Source: [Mycobacterium] zoologicum (lineage in GTDB: Bacteria; Actinomycetota; Actinomycetes; Mycobacteriales; Mycobacteriaceae). Taken from it: DNA of 64,000 bases. The DNA lies in assembly GCF_020172665.1 (NCBI RefSeq), contig NZ_CP083985.1, positions 2,904,146 to 2,968,145 of the forward strand, written 5' to 3'. The notes beneath the pieces were generated by a model. The model saw only the letters and a program-made list of their open reading frames with translations. It was not told the origin of the DNA and did not search any database. Below are positions 44,265 to 55,523 of this stretch, piece by piece. The translations under genes and the position numbers were made by a program. The number at the start of each line of letters is the position of its first letter. Within the stretch, counting starts at the first letter, position 1.

Positions 44265-44336
44265 CTGGGGTACCAGGACTCGAACCTAGAATGGCTGAAC
44301 CAGAATCAGCTGTGTTGCCAATTACACCATACCCCA
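44265..44336 (-). tRNA. tRNA-Gln (anticodon CTG)
   Basis: 72 nt on the minus strand. Acceptor TGGGGTA/TACCCCA with discriminator G, T arm GGTTCGAGTCC, anticodon CTG within GATTCTGGTTC. It starts with T, as usual for tRNA-Gln. It lies 73 bp upstream of tRNA-Glu, probably co-transcribed. Confidence 0.97.
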
Positions 44337-44454
44337 TTGGCCTCGTCAGGCCTGGCCATAACCGCTGGTCACAGTGCCGGTCGGGCACTTCGGGCCAGCC
44401 GCTTCGGGCCGACGAGCAGACTACCAAACTTCTCCCGCGAAGTTCGCATCGCGC

Positions 44455-45918
44455 CTAGCGCAGCCCGTCGCGGGCCGCCCGCAACCGGTCCAGACTGCGC
44501 CCCGAACCCAGCAGCTCCAGTGACTCGAACAGCGGCGGGCTGATCGTTCCGCCGGTGACGGCCACCCGGATCGGACCGAACGCCTTGCGCGGTTTGAGCT
44601 CGAGTCCATCCAGCAGCGCGGCTTTCAGGGCGGCCTCGATGCCGGCGGTGGTCCAGTTCGCCACGCCGTCCAGCGCGGCGATGGCCGCATCCAGGGTGGG
44701 CGCCGCGTCGGGCCCCAGCTCCTTGGCGGCGGCCCGCGGGTCCAGCGCGTACTCGTCGTCGTTGAAGAACTTCAGCAGTCCCCAGGCATCCCCGAGCACC
44801 ACCACCCGGGTCTGTACCAGGCCCGCGGCCGTCGCGAAGTCGGCGTCGCCGAGGCCGGTGTCATGCCCGTGGGTGTCGAAGTAGGCGCGCAGCCGCGCGG
44901 TGAAGTCGTCGGCGTCCAGCAGCCGGATGTGCTCGGCGTTGAGTGCGTCGGCCTTCTTCTGGTCGAACCGGGCCGGATTGGAGTTGACGTCGGCCACGTC
45001 GAACGCCGCCACCATCTCGGTCATACTGAACACGTCACGGTCCTCGGCGATCGACCAGCCCAGCAGCGCCAGATAGTTCAGCAGGCCCTCCGGGATGAAG
45101 CCGCGGTCGCGGTGCAAGAAGAGATTCGACTGCGGGTCGCGCTTGGACAGCTTCTTGGTCCCCTCGCCCAAAACACTGGGCAGATGGGCGAATTCTGGAA
45201 TCCGGTCGGCCACACCGATGCGGATCAACGCCTGATACAGCGCGATCTGACGCGGCGTCGACGGCAACAGGTCCTCACCGCGCAGCACATGGGTGATCTT
45301 CATCATCGCGTCGTCGACCGGGTTGACCAACGTGTAGAGCGGGTCGCCGTTGGCACGAGTCAGCGCGAAGTCGGGAACCGTACCGGCCGGAAACGACGTG
45401 TGCCCGCGGACCAGGTCGTCCCAGCCCAGGTCGGTGTCGGGCATCCGCAGCCGCAACACCGGTTTGCGCCCCTCCGCGCGGTACGCGGCGCGTTGCTCCT
45501 CGTTGAGGTCACGGTCGAAGTTGTCATAGCCCAACTTGGGGTTGCGCCCGGCGGCCAGGTGCCGGGCCTCGACCTCCTCCGGCGTGGAGAACGCCTCGTA
45601 GGCCTCCCCCGCGGCCAGCAACTGCGCCACCACGTCCCGGTGGATCTCGGCGCGCTGCGACTGCCGATACGGGCCATACGGCCCACCCACCTCCGGGCCC
45701 TCGTCGAAGTCCAGCTGCAGCCAGCGCAGCGCGTCCAGCAGCGCCAGATAGCTCTCCTCGCTGTCGCGCTCGGCGTCGGTGTCCTCGACCCGGAACACCA
45801 GGGTCCCGCCGGTGTGCCGCGCGTAGGCCCAGTTGAACAGCGCGGTGCGGATCAGCCCGACGTGCGGGGTGCCCGTCGGTGACGGGCAGAACCGGACGCG
45901 AACAGCAGATTCGGTCAC
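44455..45918 (-). CDS. gltX: Glutamyl-tRNA synthetase
   Basis: 487 aa from GTG 45918, preceded by AAAGGAAAG and overlapping the FAH-family stop as GTGA. Class I motifs are [20 protein letters not shown] (HIGH equivalent) and [11 protein letters not shown] (KMSKS equivalent). It charges tRNA-Glu and, in actinobacteria, also tRNA-Gln for GatCAB transamidation; both tRNAs lie immediately downstream. It is the Rv2992c position. Confidence 0.96.
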   Translation of the reverse strand: MTESAVRVRFCPSPTGTPHVGLIRTALFNWAYARHTGGTLVFRVEDTDAERDSEESYLALLDALRWLQLDFDEGPEVGGPYGPYRQSQRAEIHRDVVAQLLAAGEAYEAFSTPEEVEARHLAAGRNPKLGYDNFDRDLNEEQRAAYRAEGRKPVLRLRMPDTDLGWDDLVRGHTSFPAGTVPDFALTRANGDPLYTLVNPVDDAMMKITHVLRGEDLLPSTPRQIALYQALIRIGVADRIPEFAHLPSVLGEGTKKLSKRDPQSNLFLHRDRGFIPEGLLNYLALLGWSIAEDRDVFSMTEMVAAFDVADVNSNPARFDQKKADALNAEHIRLLDADDFTARLRAYFDTHGHDTGLGDADFATAAGLVQTRVVVLGDAWGLLKFFNDDEYALDPRAAAKELGPDAAPTLDAAIAALDGVANWTTAGIEAALKAALLDGLELKPRKAFGPIRVAVTGGTISPPLFESLELLGSGRSLDRLRAARDGLR

Positions 45919-46703
45919 GACTTTCCTTTGCGGACAACCGGATTGGTCAAGGTCCCGATGCCTTCGACCGACACCGACACGGTGTCGCCGTGCTCGATCG
46001 GGCCGACGCCGTCGGGGGTGCCGGTGAGGATGATGTCGCCCGGCAGCAGGGTCATCACCGCGGAGATCCACTCCACAATGGCACCGACGTCGTGCATCAT
46101 CAGCGAGGTCCGGCTGTCCTGCTTGACCGAGCCGTTGACCTCGGTGCGGATCGCCAGGTCGCCCGCGTCGACGTCGGTGACGATCCACGGCCCGATCGGG
46201 CAGAAGGTGTCGTGGCCTTTGGCCCGGGTCCACTGCCCGTCGGAGGCCTGCTGCTCGCGCGCCGACACGTCGTTGCCGATGGTGTAGCCCAGTATGTTGT
46301 CGCGGGCCCGAGCGGCCGGGACGTCCTTGCAGGGCCGCGAGATCACCACGGCCAGTTCACCTTCGAAGTGGACCGGGAAGGCGTCGGCAGGTAGCTGAAT
46401 CGGAACGTTCGGCCCGATGATCGCGGTGTTGGGCTTGAGGAACATCACCGGGTTGGCCGGTGGGGCGCCACCCATCTCAGCGATGTGCGCGGCGTAGTTC
46501 TTGCCGATGCAGACCACCTTGGACGCCAGGATCGGGGCCAGCAGACGCACGTCGGCCAGCGGCCACGAGCGTCCGGTGAACTCCGGTGTTCCGAAGGGGT
46601 GTTCGGCGATCTCGCGAGCCGTCATCTCATGGGGCCGGCCGGCATCGCCCTCCAGACTGACGAAGGCGACACCGTCCGGGCTGGCAATTCGACCTAGACG
46701 CAT
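45915..46703 (-). CDS. Fumarylacetoacetate hydrolase (FAH) family protein
   Basis: 262 aa. Metal-binding signature [63 protein letters not shown]. The family includes hydrolases and decarboxylases of 2-oxo acids and acylpyruvates; the exact substrate is unknown. It is co-transcribed with gltX (4-bp overlap), as for Rv2993c. Confidence 0.9.
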   Translation of the reverse strand: MRLGRIASPDGVAFVSLEGDAGRPHEMTAREIAEHPFGTPEFTGRSWPLADVRLLAPILASKVVCIGKNYAAHIAEMGGAPPANPVMFLKPNTAIIGPNVPIQLPADAFPVHFEGELAVVISRPCKDVPAARARDNILGYTIGNDVSAREQQASDGQWTRAKGHDTFCPIGPWIVTDVDAGDLAIRTEVNGSVKQDSRTSLMMHDVGAIVEWISAVMTLLPGDIILTGTPDGVGPIEHGDTVSVSVEGIGTLTNPVVRKGKS

Positions 46704-46770
46704 TCGGCAAGCCTAACCAGCGCGGCGCGGGCTGCCTCACCAGCAGGTAGGTCTGTGGAACCATGGTCGG

Positions 46771-48051
46771 ATGTCCGCGGAGCCGATCAGTACGGCCGCA
46801 CGCTGGTCGGTGATGATCGTCGCGCTGCTGGCGACCATGTGCTCGTTCGTCTTCATCAACGGCATCGCGTTCGTCATCCCGATGCTGGAGACCAAACGCG
46901 ACACCAATCTGGCGGTCGCCGGTCTGCTGGCCTCGATGCCCAGCTTCGGCATGGTGCTGACACTGTTCGCCTGGGGAGCCCTGCTGGACCGGGTCGGCGA
47001 ACGGATCGTGCTGGCCGCCGGCTCGGCGCTGACCGCGCTGGCCACCTTCGGCGCCGCGTCGATGAGCTCACTGGTCGGAGTGGGCGCCTTCCTGTTCCTG
47101 GGCGGGATGGCCGCCGCCAGCGCCAACAACGCCAGCGGCCGGCTGGTCACCGGCTGGTTCCCGCCGCACCAGCGCGGGCTGGTGATGGGGATCCGCCAGA
47201 CCGCGCAGCCGCTGGGAATCGCATTGGGCGCCGAGGTGATACCGGACCTGGCCGAGCACGGCCTGTCCCGGGCATTGACGTTCCCGGCGACACTGTGCGC
47301 GGTGGCGGCGGTGGCATGCGCCATCGGGATCGTCGATCCTCCGCGCCGGCCACGTTCGGCCGCAACGGTTTCCGAGTTGGCCAACCCCTACGCCGACTCG
47401 AAGGTGTTGTGGCGCATCCATCTGTCGTCGGCACTGCTGATGGTTCCGCAGTGCATGCTCGCCACCTTCATGCTGGTGTGGCTGATCGTCGACACCAACT
47501 GGTCGATCGCCGCGGCCGCCTCGCTGGTCACTGTCTCGCAGTTGCTGGGCGCGATCGGCCGGGTGCTGGCCGGGCGATGGTCGGACCGAGTTCGATCGCG
47601 GCTGCGACCGGTCCGCAGTATCGCCGTCGGCAGCGCGCTGGCCATGTCGGCTCTGGCGGTGACCGATCATCTGCACTGGCAACTGGCCCCGACCGCGATC
47701 GTCATCGCGGCGTTCATCAGTGTGCTGGACAACGGGCTGTCGTCCACCGCCGTCGCCGAGATCGCCGGACCGTACTGGAGCGGACGCTCGCTGGGCATCC
47801 AGAACACCACCCAGCGGCTCACCGCCGGTATCGCTCCCCCGCTCTTCGGTGCGCTGATCGGCGCGGTCGGTTATCCGCTGGCGTTCGCGGTGTGCGGACT
47901 GTTCCCGCTTGCCGCGACCGGGCTGGTCCCGGTGCACGCCGAGCCCGAGGGCCGCTCGGTGCTCGAGGCGTTGCGCACGCTGCGGGTGCCGCCGCAACCG
48001 CCTCCCGACCCGCCCGGCCATCCGGGACAGGCCGTACCGTCGAAGAGATGA
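46771..48051 (+). CDS. MFS transporter (first of two paralogs flanking ectABCD)
   Basis: 426 aa, about 12 membrane segments. MFS motif-A-like loop in WGALLDRVGERIVLAAGSAL; FLFLGGMAAASANNASGRLV and PPHQRGLVMGIRQTAQPLG are strongly shared with the second MFS at 51430. The C-terminal tail is Pro-rich. It overlaps ectA by 4 bp (ATGA, 48048-48051), tying it to ectoine synthesis. It resembles the Rv2994 transporter. A role in ectoine or precursor transport is inferred from coupling. Confidence 0.9.
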   Translation: MSAEPISTAARWSVMIVALLATMCSFVFINGIAFVIPMLETKRDTNLAVAGLLASMPSFGMVLTLFAWGALLDRVGERIVLAAGSALTALATFGAASMSSLVGVGAFLFLGGMAAASANNASGRLVTGWFPPHQRGLVMGIRQTAQPLGIALGAEVIPDLAEHGLSRALTFPATLCAVAAVACAIGIVDPPRRPRSAATVSELANPYADSKVLWRIHLSSALLMVPQCMLATFMLVWLIVDTNWSIAAAASLVTVSQLLGAIGRVLAGRWSDRVRSRLRPVRSIAVGSALAMSALAVTDHLHWQLAPTAIVIAAFISVLDNGLSSTAVAEIAGPYWSGRSLGIQNTTQRLTAGIAPPLFGALIGAVGYPLAFAVCGLFPLAATGLVPVHAEPEGRSVLEALRTLRVPPQPPPDPPGHPGQAVPSKR

Positions 48052-48554
48052 CTGACACCGGTGACTACCGACTGCGCACACCGACGCTGACCGACGGCCA
48101 GGCCCTGTGGCAGATGGCCGTCGACAGCACCACCCTCGACGTCAACTCGCCGTACGCGTACCTGCTGTGGTGCCGCGATTTCGCCACCACGTCGGTGATC
48201 GCCGAGCGCGGCGGCGCTCCGGCCGGGTTCGTGACCGGCTACCGGCGCCCGCAGCAGCCGGAGACCCTGATGGTCTGGCAGGTGGCGGTGAACGGCGCGC
48301 ACCGCGGTGCCGGGCTGGCCGGCCGTATGCTTGATCATCTGGTGGCCGCGCAACTGCCCAATGGCGTCACACATATCGAGACGTCGATCACACCCGACAA
48401 CGACGCCAGCCGGCGGCTGTTCAGCGCCTTCGCCCGCAGGTGGGACGCCACGTTGAACTGCTCGGAACTGTTCGGGACCGGGCTGTTTCCCGAGTCACAT
48501 CTGTCCGAGGACCTGTTTCGGATCGGGCCACTGCGGGTACCAAATACCCGCTAG
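48048..48554 (+). CDS. ectA: L-2,4-diaminobutyric acid acetyltransferase
   Basis: 168 aa GNAT. EctA-type sequence: LWQMAVDSTTLDVNSPYAYL, LLWCRDFATTSVIAERGG, GFVTGYRRPQQPETLMVWQ, and the acetyl-CoA loop AHRGAGLAGRMLDHL; also HIETSITPDNDASRRLF. It acetylates diaminobutyrate, the second step of ectoine synthesis. It is translationally coupled to the preceding MFS gene and separated from ectB by 188 bp, unlike the usual tight ectABC order. Confidence 0.94.
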   Translation: MTDTGDYRLRTPTLTDGQALWQMAVDSTTLDVNSPYAYLLWCRDFATTSVIAERGGAPAGFVTGYRRPQQPETLMVWQVAVNGAHRGAGLAGRMLDHLVAAQLPNGVTHIETSITPDNDASRRLFSAFARRWDATLNCSELFGTGLFPESHLSEDLFRIGPLRVPNTR

Positions 48555-48742
48555 ACACGGCCCGGCACGGTTGAGATAACGGTTTGATATCGGTAACGTC
48601 GCGTTCGCGTAAACGTGAACTCTGGCCGACCGTGGCCGGAGCATCCCGAGCGGGGTGGTGGGTCGGGCGGGAGAAGGCCCGCGACACCGAAAATCGACCT
48701 GTCGTTCCGTTCCGTTGTTTGTGATCGACGGACGGAGGAACC

Positions 48743-50020
48743 ATGACCATTTTTGAAACCCTCGAATCCGAGGTGCGAAGTTATTGCCGATCCTGGCCGG
48801 TGACATTCGACCGGGCCAGCGGCTCCCGGATGTGGGATGTCGACGGCAAGGAATACCTGGACTTCTTTGCCGGCGCCGGTGCGCTGAACTACGGCCACAA
48901 CAACCCGGCACTGCGTGGTCCGTTGCTGGACTACCTGAGTTCGGACCGGGTGGTGCACAGCCTCGACATGAATACCGTGGCCAAAGGCCGGTTCCTGGAG
49001 CGGTTCGAGGAGGTGATCCTCAAGCCACGCGGGCTCGACTACAAGGTCCAGTTCCCCGGACCGACCGGAACCAACACTGTGGAGGCGGCGCTGAAACTGG
49101 CCCGCAAGATCACCGGGCGCGAGTCGATCATCAGCTTCACCAACGCGTTTCACGGCATGACACTGGGGGCGCTGAGTGTCACCGGCAATTCGATGAAACG
49201 CGGCGGAGCGGGTATTCCCTTGGTGCACGCCACCCCGATGCCCTACGACAACTACCTCGACGGTGTCGTCCCCGACTTCATCTGGTTCGAACGACTGCTG
49301 CAGGACAGCGGCAGCGGCCTCAACGACCCGGCCGCGGTGATCGTCGAAACCGTTCAGGGTGAGGGCGGCATCAACGTGGCCCGACTGGAATGGCTGCGCG
49401 GCCTGGCCGATTTGTGCCAGCGCCACGAGCTGCTGCTGATCGTCGACGACGTCCAGATGGGTTGCGGCCGAACGGGCCCGTTCTTCAGCTTCGAGGCGGC
49501 CGGGATCGTCCCCGACATCGTCTGCCTGTCCAAGTCGATCAGCGGCTACGGGCTTCCGATGGCGCTCACCCTTTTCAAGCCGGAGCTCGATGTGTGGGAT
49601 CCCGGTGAGCACAACGGCACCTTCCGCGGCCAGAACCCGTCGTTCGTCACCGCCACCGCAGCGCTGGACTACTGGTCGGACAATCGGCTGGAGAAGTCCG
49701 TGCTGCGCAAGGGCGAATTGATCGAGCAATCACTGGCCGAGGTGGTGGAGCCGTTCGACGGGATCAGCACCCGCGGTCGCGGCCTGATCCGCGGCGTGGC
49801 CTTCGAACGCCCGGAACTGGCCGGCGAAGTCTGCCGAGAGGCGTTCGAACGGGGCCTGCTGCTGGAATCCTCCGGCCCCGAAGGCGAAGTCGTGAAACTG
49901 ATGCCGGCGCTGACCATCGACGACGACGATCTTGCCGAAGGACTCACCATCACAGCCCAATCGATCGAGGCGGTCGCCGCCAGGGAACTCGTCGGAACAA
50001 CCTCAGGAGCCAATCGATGA
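48743..50020 (+). CDS. ectB: Diaminobutyrate--2-oxoglutarate transaminase
   Basis: 425 aa, class III PLP aminotransferase. The start ATG 48743 follows [76 protein letters not shown], and the PLP-lysine region [17 protein letters not shown]. It forms diaminobutyrate from aspartate semialdehyde, the first ectoine step. A 188-bp leader separates it from ectA and probably holds its own promoter. It overlaps ectC by 4 bp. Confidence 0.96.
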   Translation: MTIFETLESEVRSYCRSWPVTFDRASGSRMWDVDGKEYLDFFAGAGALNYGHNNPALRGPLLDYLSSDRVVHSLDMNTVAKGRFLERFEEVILKPRGLDYKVQFPGPTGTNTVEAALKLARKITGRESIISFTNAFHGMTLGALSVTGNSMKRGGAGIPLVHATPMPYDNYLDGVVPDFIWFERLLQDSGSGLNDPAAVIVETVQGEGGINVARLEWLRGLADLCQRHELLLIVDDVQMGCGRTGPFFSFEAAGIVPDIVCLSKSISGYGLPMALTLFKPELDVWDPGEHNGTFRGQNPSFVTATAALDYWSDNRLEKSVLRKGELIEQSLAEVVEPFDGISTRGRGLIRGVAFERPELAGEVCREAFERGLLLESSGPEGEVVKLMPALTIDDDDLAEGLTITAQSIEAVAARELVGTTSGANR

Positions 50021-50424
50021 TCGTTCGTACTCTCACCGAGATCAAGGGCACCGACCGCGACGTGCAGTCCAAGACCTGGAACAGCCAGCGTCTGCTGCTC
50101 GCCCGCGACGGTCAGCGGTTCTCGATGCACGAGACGATCCTGTACGCCGGCACCGAGACCGCGATGTGGTACGCCAACCACGTCGAGGCGGTGTATTGCG
50201 TCGGTGGCGAGGGCGAGTTGATCAATGACGAGACGGGTGAGACCTTTCCACTGACAGACGGCACCCTGTATCTGCTGGACGGCCATGAGCACCACCGGGT
50301 TTCGGCTCACACCGATCTGCGTATGGTGTGCGTCTTCGATCCGCCGGTGACCGGGCAGGAGGTGCACGATGAGACGGGCGCCTATCCCCTGCTCATCGAA
50401 GAGCCACAACAGGCCGTGCCGTGA
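50017..50424 (+). CDS. ectC: L-ectoine synthase
   Basis: 135 aa cupin. [70 protein letters not shown] and [20 protein letters not shown] are EctC signatures. It cyclises N-gamma-acetyl-diaminobutyrate to ectoine. Overlaps of 4 bp on both sides place it in a tight ectBCD transcript. Confidence 0.97.
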   Translation: MIVRTLTEIKGTDRDVQSKTWNSQRLLLARDGQRFSMHETILYAGTETAMWYANHVEAVYCVGGEGELINDETGETFPLTDGTLYLLDGHEHHRVSAHTDLRMVCVFDPPVTGQEVHDETGAYPLLIEEPQQAVP

Positions 50425-51311
50425 CGATCGCCGTCGCCGACCACTACCCCACCCGTAACGACGTCACGATCGGTATCCAGCCACGCCATGACCCGGTGGT
50501 CTGGGCTCCCGAGAACAGCGGAGGCCCATTGGATGCCAACGGTGTCAGCAGGTTCGACGCCGACGGGTTCCTGGCGATCGACAGCCTGCTCGACGCCGAC
50601 GTGGTCGCAGACCTGAGCCATGAGCTGGACATGCTGCGCGCCGACCCGGTCCTGGCGGCAGACGAGCGGTCGATCCGCGAGCGCGACAGCGGGCAGATCC
50701 GGTCCATCTTCGAGGTACATCGGATCAGCTCGGCGTTCGCCGCGCTGGTGGCCGACCCCCGCCTGGTCGGTCCGGCCCGCCAACTACTGGGCTCGGATGT
50801 GTACGTGCATCAGAGCCGGGTGAACTTCAAGCCGGGTTTCAACGGCCGAGAGTTCTACTGGCACTCCGACTTTGAGACCTGGCATGCCGAAGACGGCATG
50901 CCAGCCCCGCGTGCGGTCAGCGTGTCGGTGGCCCTGACCGAGAATCTCGACACCAATGGCTCGCTGATGATCATGCCGGGCTCGCACCGCTGGTTCGTGT
51001 CGTGCCCGGGCCAGACGCCGCCGGATCACTACCGATCATCGTTGATGCAGCAGGAGATCGGCACGCCCGACGACGAAAGTCTGTCGTGGCTGGCCGAGCA
51101 GCACGGTATCCGCCAGATCACCGGCCCGGCCGGATCGGCGGTCTTCTTCGACAGCAACTGCATGCACGGGTCCAGCAGCAACATCACGCCCTATCCACGC
51201 TCGAATGTGTTCATCGTCTACAACAGCGTGGACAACGCCCTGGCGCAGCCCTACGGCGCCGCCGCACCGCGGCCGACGTTCATCGCCAGCCGCGTATTCG
51301 ACCCGGTGTAG
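50421..51311 (+). CDS. ectD: Ectoine 5-hydroxylase
   Basis: 296 aa, Fe(II)/2-oxoglutarate dioxygenase. The EctD signature is complete: [20 protein letters not shown] with the His and Asp iron ligands, [13 protein letters not shown], and [20 protein letters not shown] with the second His. It converts ectoine to 5-hydroxyectoine. It is last in ectBCD; inverted-repeat element R4 and a second MFS follow. Confidence 0.96.
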   Translation: MTIAVADHYPTRNDVTIGIQPRHDPVVWAPENSGGPLDANGVSRFDADGFLAIDSLLDADVVADLSHELDMLRADPVLAADERSIRERDSGQIRSIFEVHRISSAFAALVADPRLVGPARQLLGSDVYVHQSRVNFKPGFNGREFYWHSDFETWHAEDGMPAPRAVSVSVALTENLDTNGSLMIMPGSHRWFVSCPGQTPPDHYRSSLMQQEIGTPDDESLSWLAEQHGIRQITGPAGSAVFFDSNCMHGSSSNITPYPRSNVFIVYNSVDNALAQPYGAAAPRPTFIASRVFDPV

Positions 51312-51318
51312 GTCCGCC

Positions 51319-51351
51319 GGCCTCTCCCCGGCCTCTCCCCGGCCTCTCCCC
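51319..51351. repeat. 11-bp tandem repeat, three units
   Basis: GGCCTCTCCCC three times in a row, directly before inverted-repeat element R4 and 7 bp after the ectD stop. Confidence 0.88.
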
Positions 51352-51416
51352 CGGCGAGAGTGCACAAAGGTACGTCGCTACCCTCGAAACGCCGTACTGA
51401 TGTGCACGGTCGCCGG
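51351..51416. repeat. Intergenic inverted-repeat element R4
   Basis: 66 bp bounded by 15-bp arms (CCGGCGAGAGTGCAC at 51351-51365; GTGCACGGTCGCCGG at 51402-51416) matching at 13 of 15 positions. Its right arm runs into the GGAGGAGGAG ribosome site (51415-51424) of the second MFS gene. It is the only one of the four elements not between convergent genes. Confidence 0.78.
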
Positions 51417-51429
51417 AGGAGGAGTGCGG

Positions 51430-52587
51430 GTGCGTCGCTGGTCGATCCTGGGCCTGGCCCTGACGGCGACGTTGTGCGCCAACGTGTTCATCAACGGTGT
51501 CGCCTTCCTCATCCCCACCCTGCACAGCGACCGCGGGCTGGATCTGGCCCAGGCCGGGCTGCTGTCGTCGCTGCCGAGCTTCGGCCTGGTGGCCACGCTG
51601 ATCGCCTGGGGCTATCTGGTGGACCGACTCGGCGAGCGCCTGGTACTGGTGGCCGGCTCGGCGCTCACCGCGCTGGCGGCATTCGGCGCATCCTCGGCCG
51701 GCTCGCTGACCGCCACCGGGGCGTTCCTGCTGTTGGGCGGGATGGCCGCGGCCAGCAGCAACAGCGCCAGCGGGCGACTGGTGGTCGGCTGGTTCCCGGC
51801 GCATCAGCGTGGCCTGGCGATGGGTATTCGCCAGACCGCTCAACCACTGGGGGTTGGGTTGGGCGCCTTGGTGATTCCCCGCGTGGCCGAGCACCACGGC
51901 ATCGGCGCGGCACTGCTGTTCCCGGCGGCGGTATGTGCGGCCTCCGCCCTGGCCTGCGCGGTGGGGATCAGCGATCCGCCACGCCCGCCGCGCGCCGAAG
52001 CGCCTGCCGAACATCTGGCCAACCCGTATCGCGGTTCGACACTGCTGTGGCGGATCCACGCGATGTCGGTGCTGCTGGTGGTGCCGCAGGTCATGGTGTG
52101 GACGTTCATGCTGGTGTGGCTGATGACCGAACGCGGCTGGACGGCGGGCGCGGCCGGAACTCTGGTCACGGTGAGCCAACTGCTGGGGGCGGCCGGCCGG
52201 ATCAGCGCCGGGCGGTGGTCGGATCATGTCGGATCGCGGCTGCGCCCGATCCGCACCATCGCCGCCGCGGCCGCACTGACCATGATCGCTCTGGCGGCGG
52301 CCGCCTGGGCCGGCTGGCCGGTCAGTATCGCGCTGATGGTGGTGGCCTCGGTGATCACCGTGTCGGACAACGGATTGGCGTTCACCGCGATCGCCGAAAT
52401 CGCCGGGCCGTTCTGGAGCGGACGCGCCCTGGGCACCCAGAACACCAGCCAGCACTTCGCGGCCGGGCTCGCGCCGCCCCTGTTCGGAACCCTGATCGGG
52501 GCGGCCGGCTATCCGCTGGCGTTCGCGGTCTGCGCGATCTTCCCACTGGCCGCACTGCCGCTGGTACCCGCCGACGCTGATTCCTAG
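51430..52587 (+). CDS. MFS transporter (second paralog flanking ectABCD)
   Basis: 385 aa from GTG 51430, 5 bp after GGAGGAGGAG; GTG 51424 and ATG 51400 are in frame, but the latter falls inside element R4. About 12 membrane segments. It shares with the first MFS the opening CANVFINGVAFLIPTL, GYLVDRLGERLVLVAGSALT, LLLGGMAAASSNSASGRLV, FPAHQRGLAMGIRQTAQPLG and SVITVSDNGLAFTAIAEIAG. It is clearly a duplicate. It is the copy next to leuB, where Rv2994 lies in M. tuberculosis. The substrate is unknown; ectoines are candidates. Confidence 0.9.
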   Translation: MRRWSILGLALTATLCANVFINGVAFLIPTLHSDRGLDLAQAGLLSSLPSFGLVATLIAWGYLVDRLGERLVLVAGSALTALAAFGASSAGSLTATGAFLLLGGMAAASSNSASGRLVVGWFPAHQRGLAMGIRQTAQPLGVGLGALVIPRVAEHHGIGAALLFPAAVCAASALACAVGISDPPRPPRAEAPAEHLANPYRGSTLLWRIHAMSVLLVVPQVMVWTFMLVWLMTERGWTAGAAGTLVTVSQLLGAAGRISAGRWSDHVGSRLRPIRTIAAAAALTMIALAAAAWAGWPVSIALMVVASVITVSDNGLAFTAIAEIAGPFWSGRALGTQNTSQHFAAGLAPPLFGTLIGAAGYPLAFAVCAIFPLAALPLVPADADS

Positions 52588-52588
52588 C

Positions 52589-52649
52589 GCCACCGTGCAG
52601 ATGTGTCCGCCCCGACCAGGGGTTTTAGCGGATGTTTGCGCACGGTCGC
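52589..52649. repeat. Intergenic inverted-repeat element R2
   Basis: About 61 bp with arms ACCGTGC (52592-52598) and GCACGGT (52640-52646). The core includes CGACCAGGGGTTTTA, aligned with R1 at 6351-6411 over the whole core with about ten substitutions. It lies between convergent MFS and leuB genes, with no tandem repeat in front. Confidence 0.82.
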
Positions 52650-52663
52650 GGGGAAGGAAAACC

Positions 52664-53676
<1,013 letters not shown>

Positions 53677-53680
<4 letters not shown>

Positions 53681-55263
53681 GACAGGTCGACCTCTTCGAT
53701 CTTGTTCGCCTTGACCGCCGCGCTGATCGCCGAGGCGACATCGGCGGGCACCGGACGGTCCACCCGCAGCAACACCGTCGCCCCGGGACCCTCGGCGTCT
53801 TCGGAGAGCTGTGCGGCCGCGATGTTGATCTCGGCGGACCCCAACAACGTGCCGATCTTGCCGAGCGCACCGGGCTGGTCGGAGTAGTTGATGATCAGGT
53901 TGACGCCCTGAGCCCGCAGATCGAAGTTGCGCCCGTTGATCATGACGATCTTCTCCACCTGCTGCGGACCCGACAGCGTGCCGGCCACCGTCACCACCGA
54001 CCCGTCGGCGGTGACCGCCCGCAACTCGACGACGCTGCGGTGGTTGGGGCTTTCGGTGGCGGTGCCGATCTCGGCGTCCACCCCGCGCTCGGCGGCCAGG
54101 GCCGGAGCGTTGACGAAGGTCACCGGGTCTTCGATGACGGCCGAGAACAGTCCGCGCAGAGCCGAAAGTCGCAGTATCGCCACGTCTTCGGCGGCCAGCT
54201 CACCGCGCACCTGCACCGACAAAGACACCGGCAGTCCGTCGGATAGCACTCCGGCCAGCAGCCCGAGCTTGCGCACCAGATCCAGCCAGGGCGCCACTTC
54301 CTCATTGACCGCACCGCCGCCCACGTTGACCGCGTCGGGAACGAACTCCCCGGCGAGCGCCAGTTTCACGCTCTTGGCGACATCGGTACCGGCGCGATCC
54401 TGCGCCTCGGCGGTGGAGGCACCCAGGTGCGGAGTCACCACCACCTGCGCCAGGTCGAACAGCGGCGAGTCGGTGCACGGCTCGGTGGCGAACACATCCA
54501 GGCCGGCGCCGCGGACGTGGCCGCTGGTGATGGCCTCGGCCAACGCGGCCTCGTCGATCAGCCCGCCGCGGGCGGCGTTGACGATGATCACCCCCGGCTT
54601 GGTCTTGGCCAGTGCCTCCTTGCCGATCAGCCCGGCAGTCTCCGGCGTCTTGGGCAGGTGAACCGAGATGAAGTCGGCGCGGGCCAACAGGTCGTCGAGG
54701 GACAGCAGTTCGATGCCGAGCTGCGCCGCTCGTGCGGCCGACACGTAGGGGTCGTAGGCCACGATGTGGGCGCCGAAGGCCGCCAGCCGCGCGGCGACCA
54801 GCTGTCCGATCCGGCCCAGGCCGACCACGCCGACGGTGTGGTCGAAGATCTCGGTGCCCGAGAACGACGAGCGCTTCCACTCATGGTTGTGCAGGGTGGC
54901 GTCGGCGGCGGGGATCTGCCGCGCGGCGGCCAGCATCAGCGCGATCGCGTGCTCGGCGGCGCTGTGGATGTTGGACGTCGGGGCGTTGACCACCAGCACC
55001 CCGCGCGCGGTGGCGGCGTCAACGTCGACGTTGTCCAAGCCCACCCCGGCGCGGGCCACGATCTTGAGTTTGGTTCCGGCCGCGAGCACCTCGGCGTCGA
55101 CGGTGGTGGCCGACCGCACCAGCAGTGCGTCGGCTTCCGGAACCGCGGCCAGGAGCTTCTCTCGGTCCGGGCCATCCACCCAGCGCACTTCGACCTGGTC
55201 ACCGAGGGCGGCAACGGTGGATTGGGCGAGTTTGTCAGCGATCAGAACCACGGGCAGAGTCAC
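53677..55263 (-). CDS. serA: D-3-phosphoglycerate dehydrogenase (long form)
   Basis: 528 aa from GTG 55263 ([17 protein letters not shown]). It is the first step of serine synthesis. NAD motif [21 protein letters not shown], catalytic Arg region [16 protein letters not shown], and catalytic His in [17 protein letters not shown]. Then come the intervening ASB domain (about 320-450) and a C-terminal ACT domain ([20 protein letters not shown]) for serine feedback. It is the type found in M. tuberculosis (SerA1, Rv2996c). It forms an operon with leuB. Confidence 0.96.
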
Positions 55264-55523
55264 CCGGACAGCGTAGTGGGCGGTCGCGAGCGCGGCGGAG
55301 CCGGGCAACCCGCATGCCCCACACCCGAGTGCGGCCTGTCCCTCCAGAGACGGCGCAATTTATTCGACTGGACGCGATACGTCAATGCATTGCGTCATCC
55401 GCACAGGTTATTACCAGATATTTGCTGACAAGTTGCCAGGCTCAGTGTAGCTTCAGCTTATGTGTGTTGTTTGTCACAAAACTTCATAGGCGTGTCACAG
55501 TTCACACTCAGAGGAGGATTCCC

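Noticed and set aside
55370..55430. Palindrome CAATGCATTG in the serA/repeat-protein divergent region
   Set aside because: Only 10 bp of symmetry, with no regulator nearby; too weak to call an operator.
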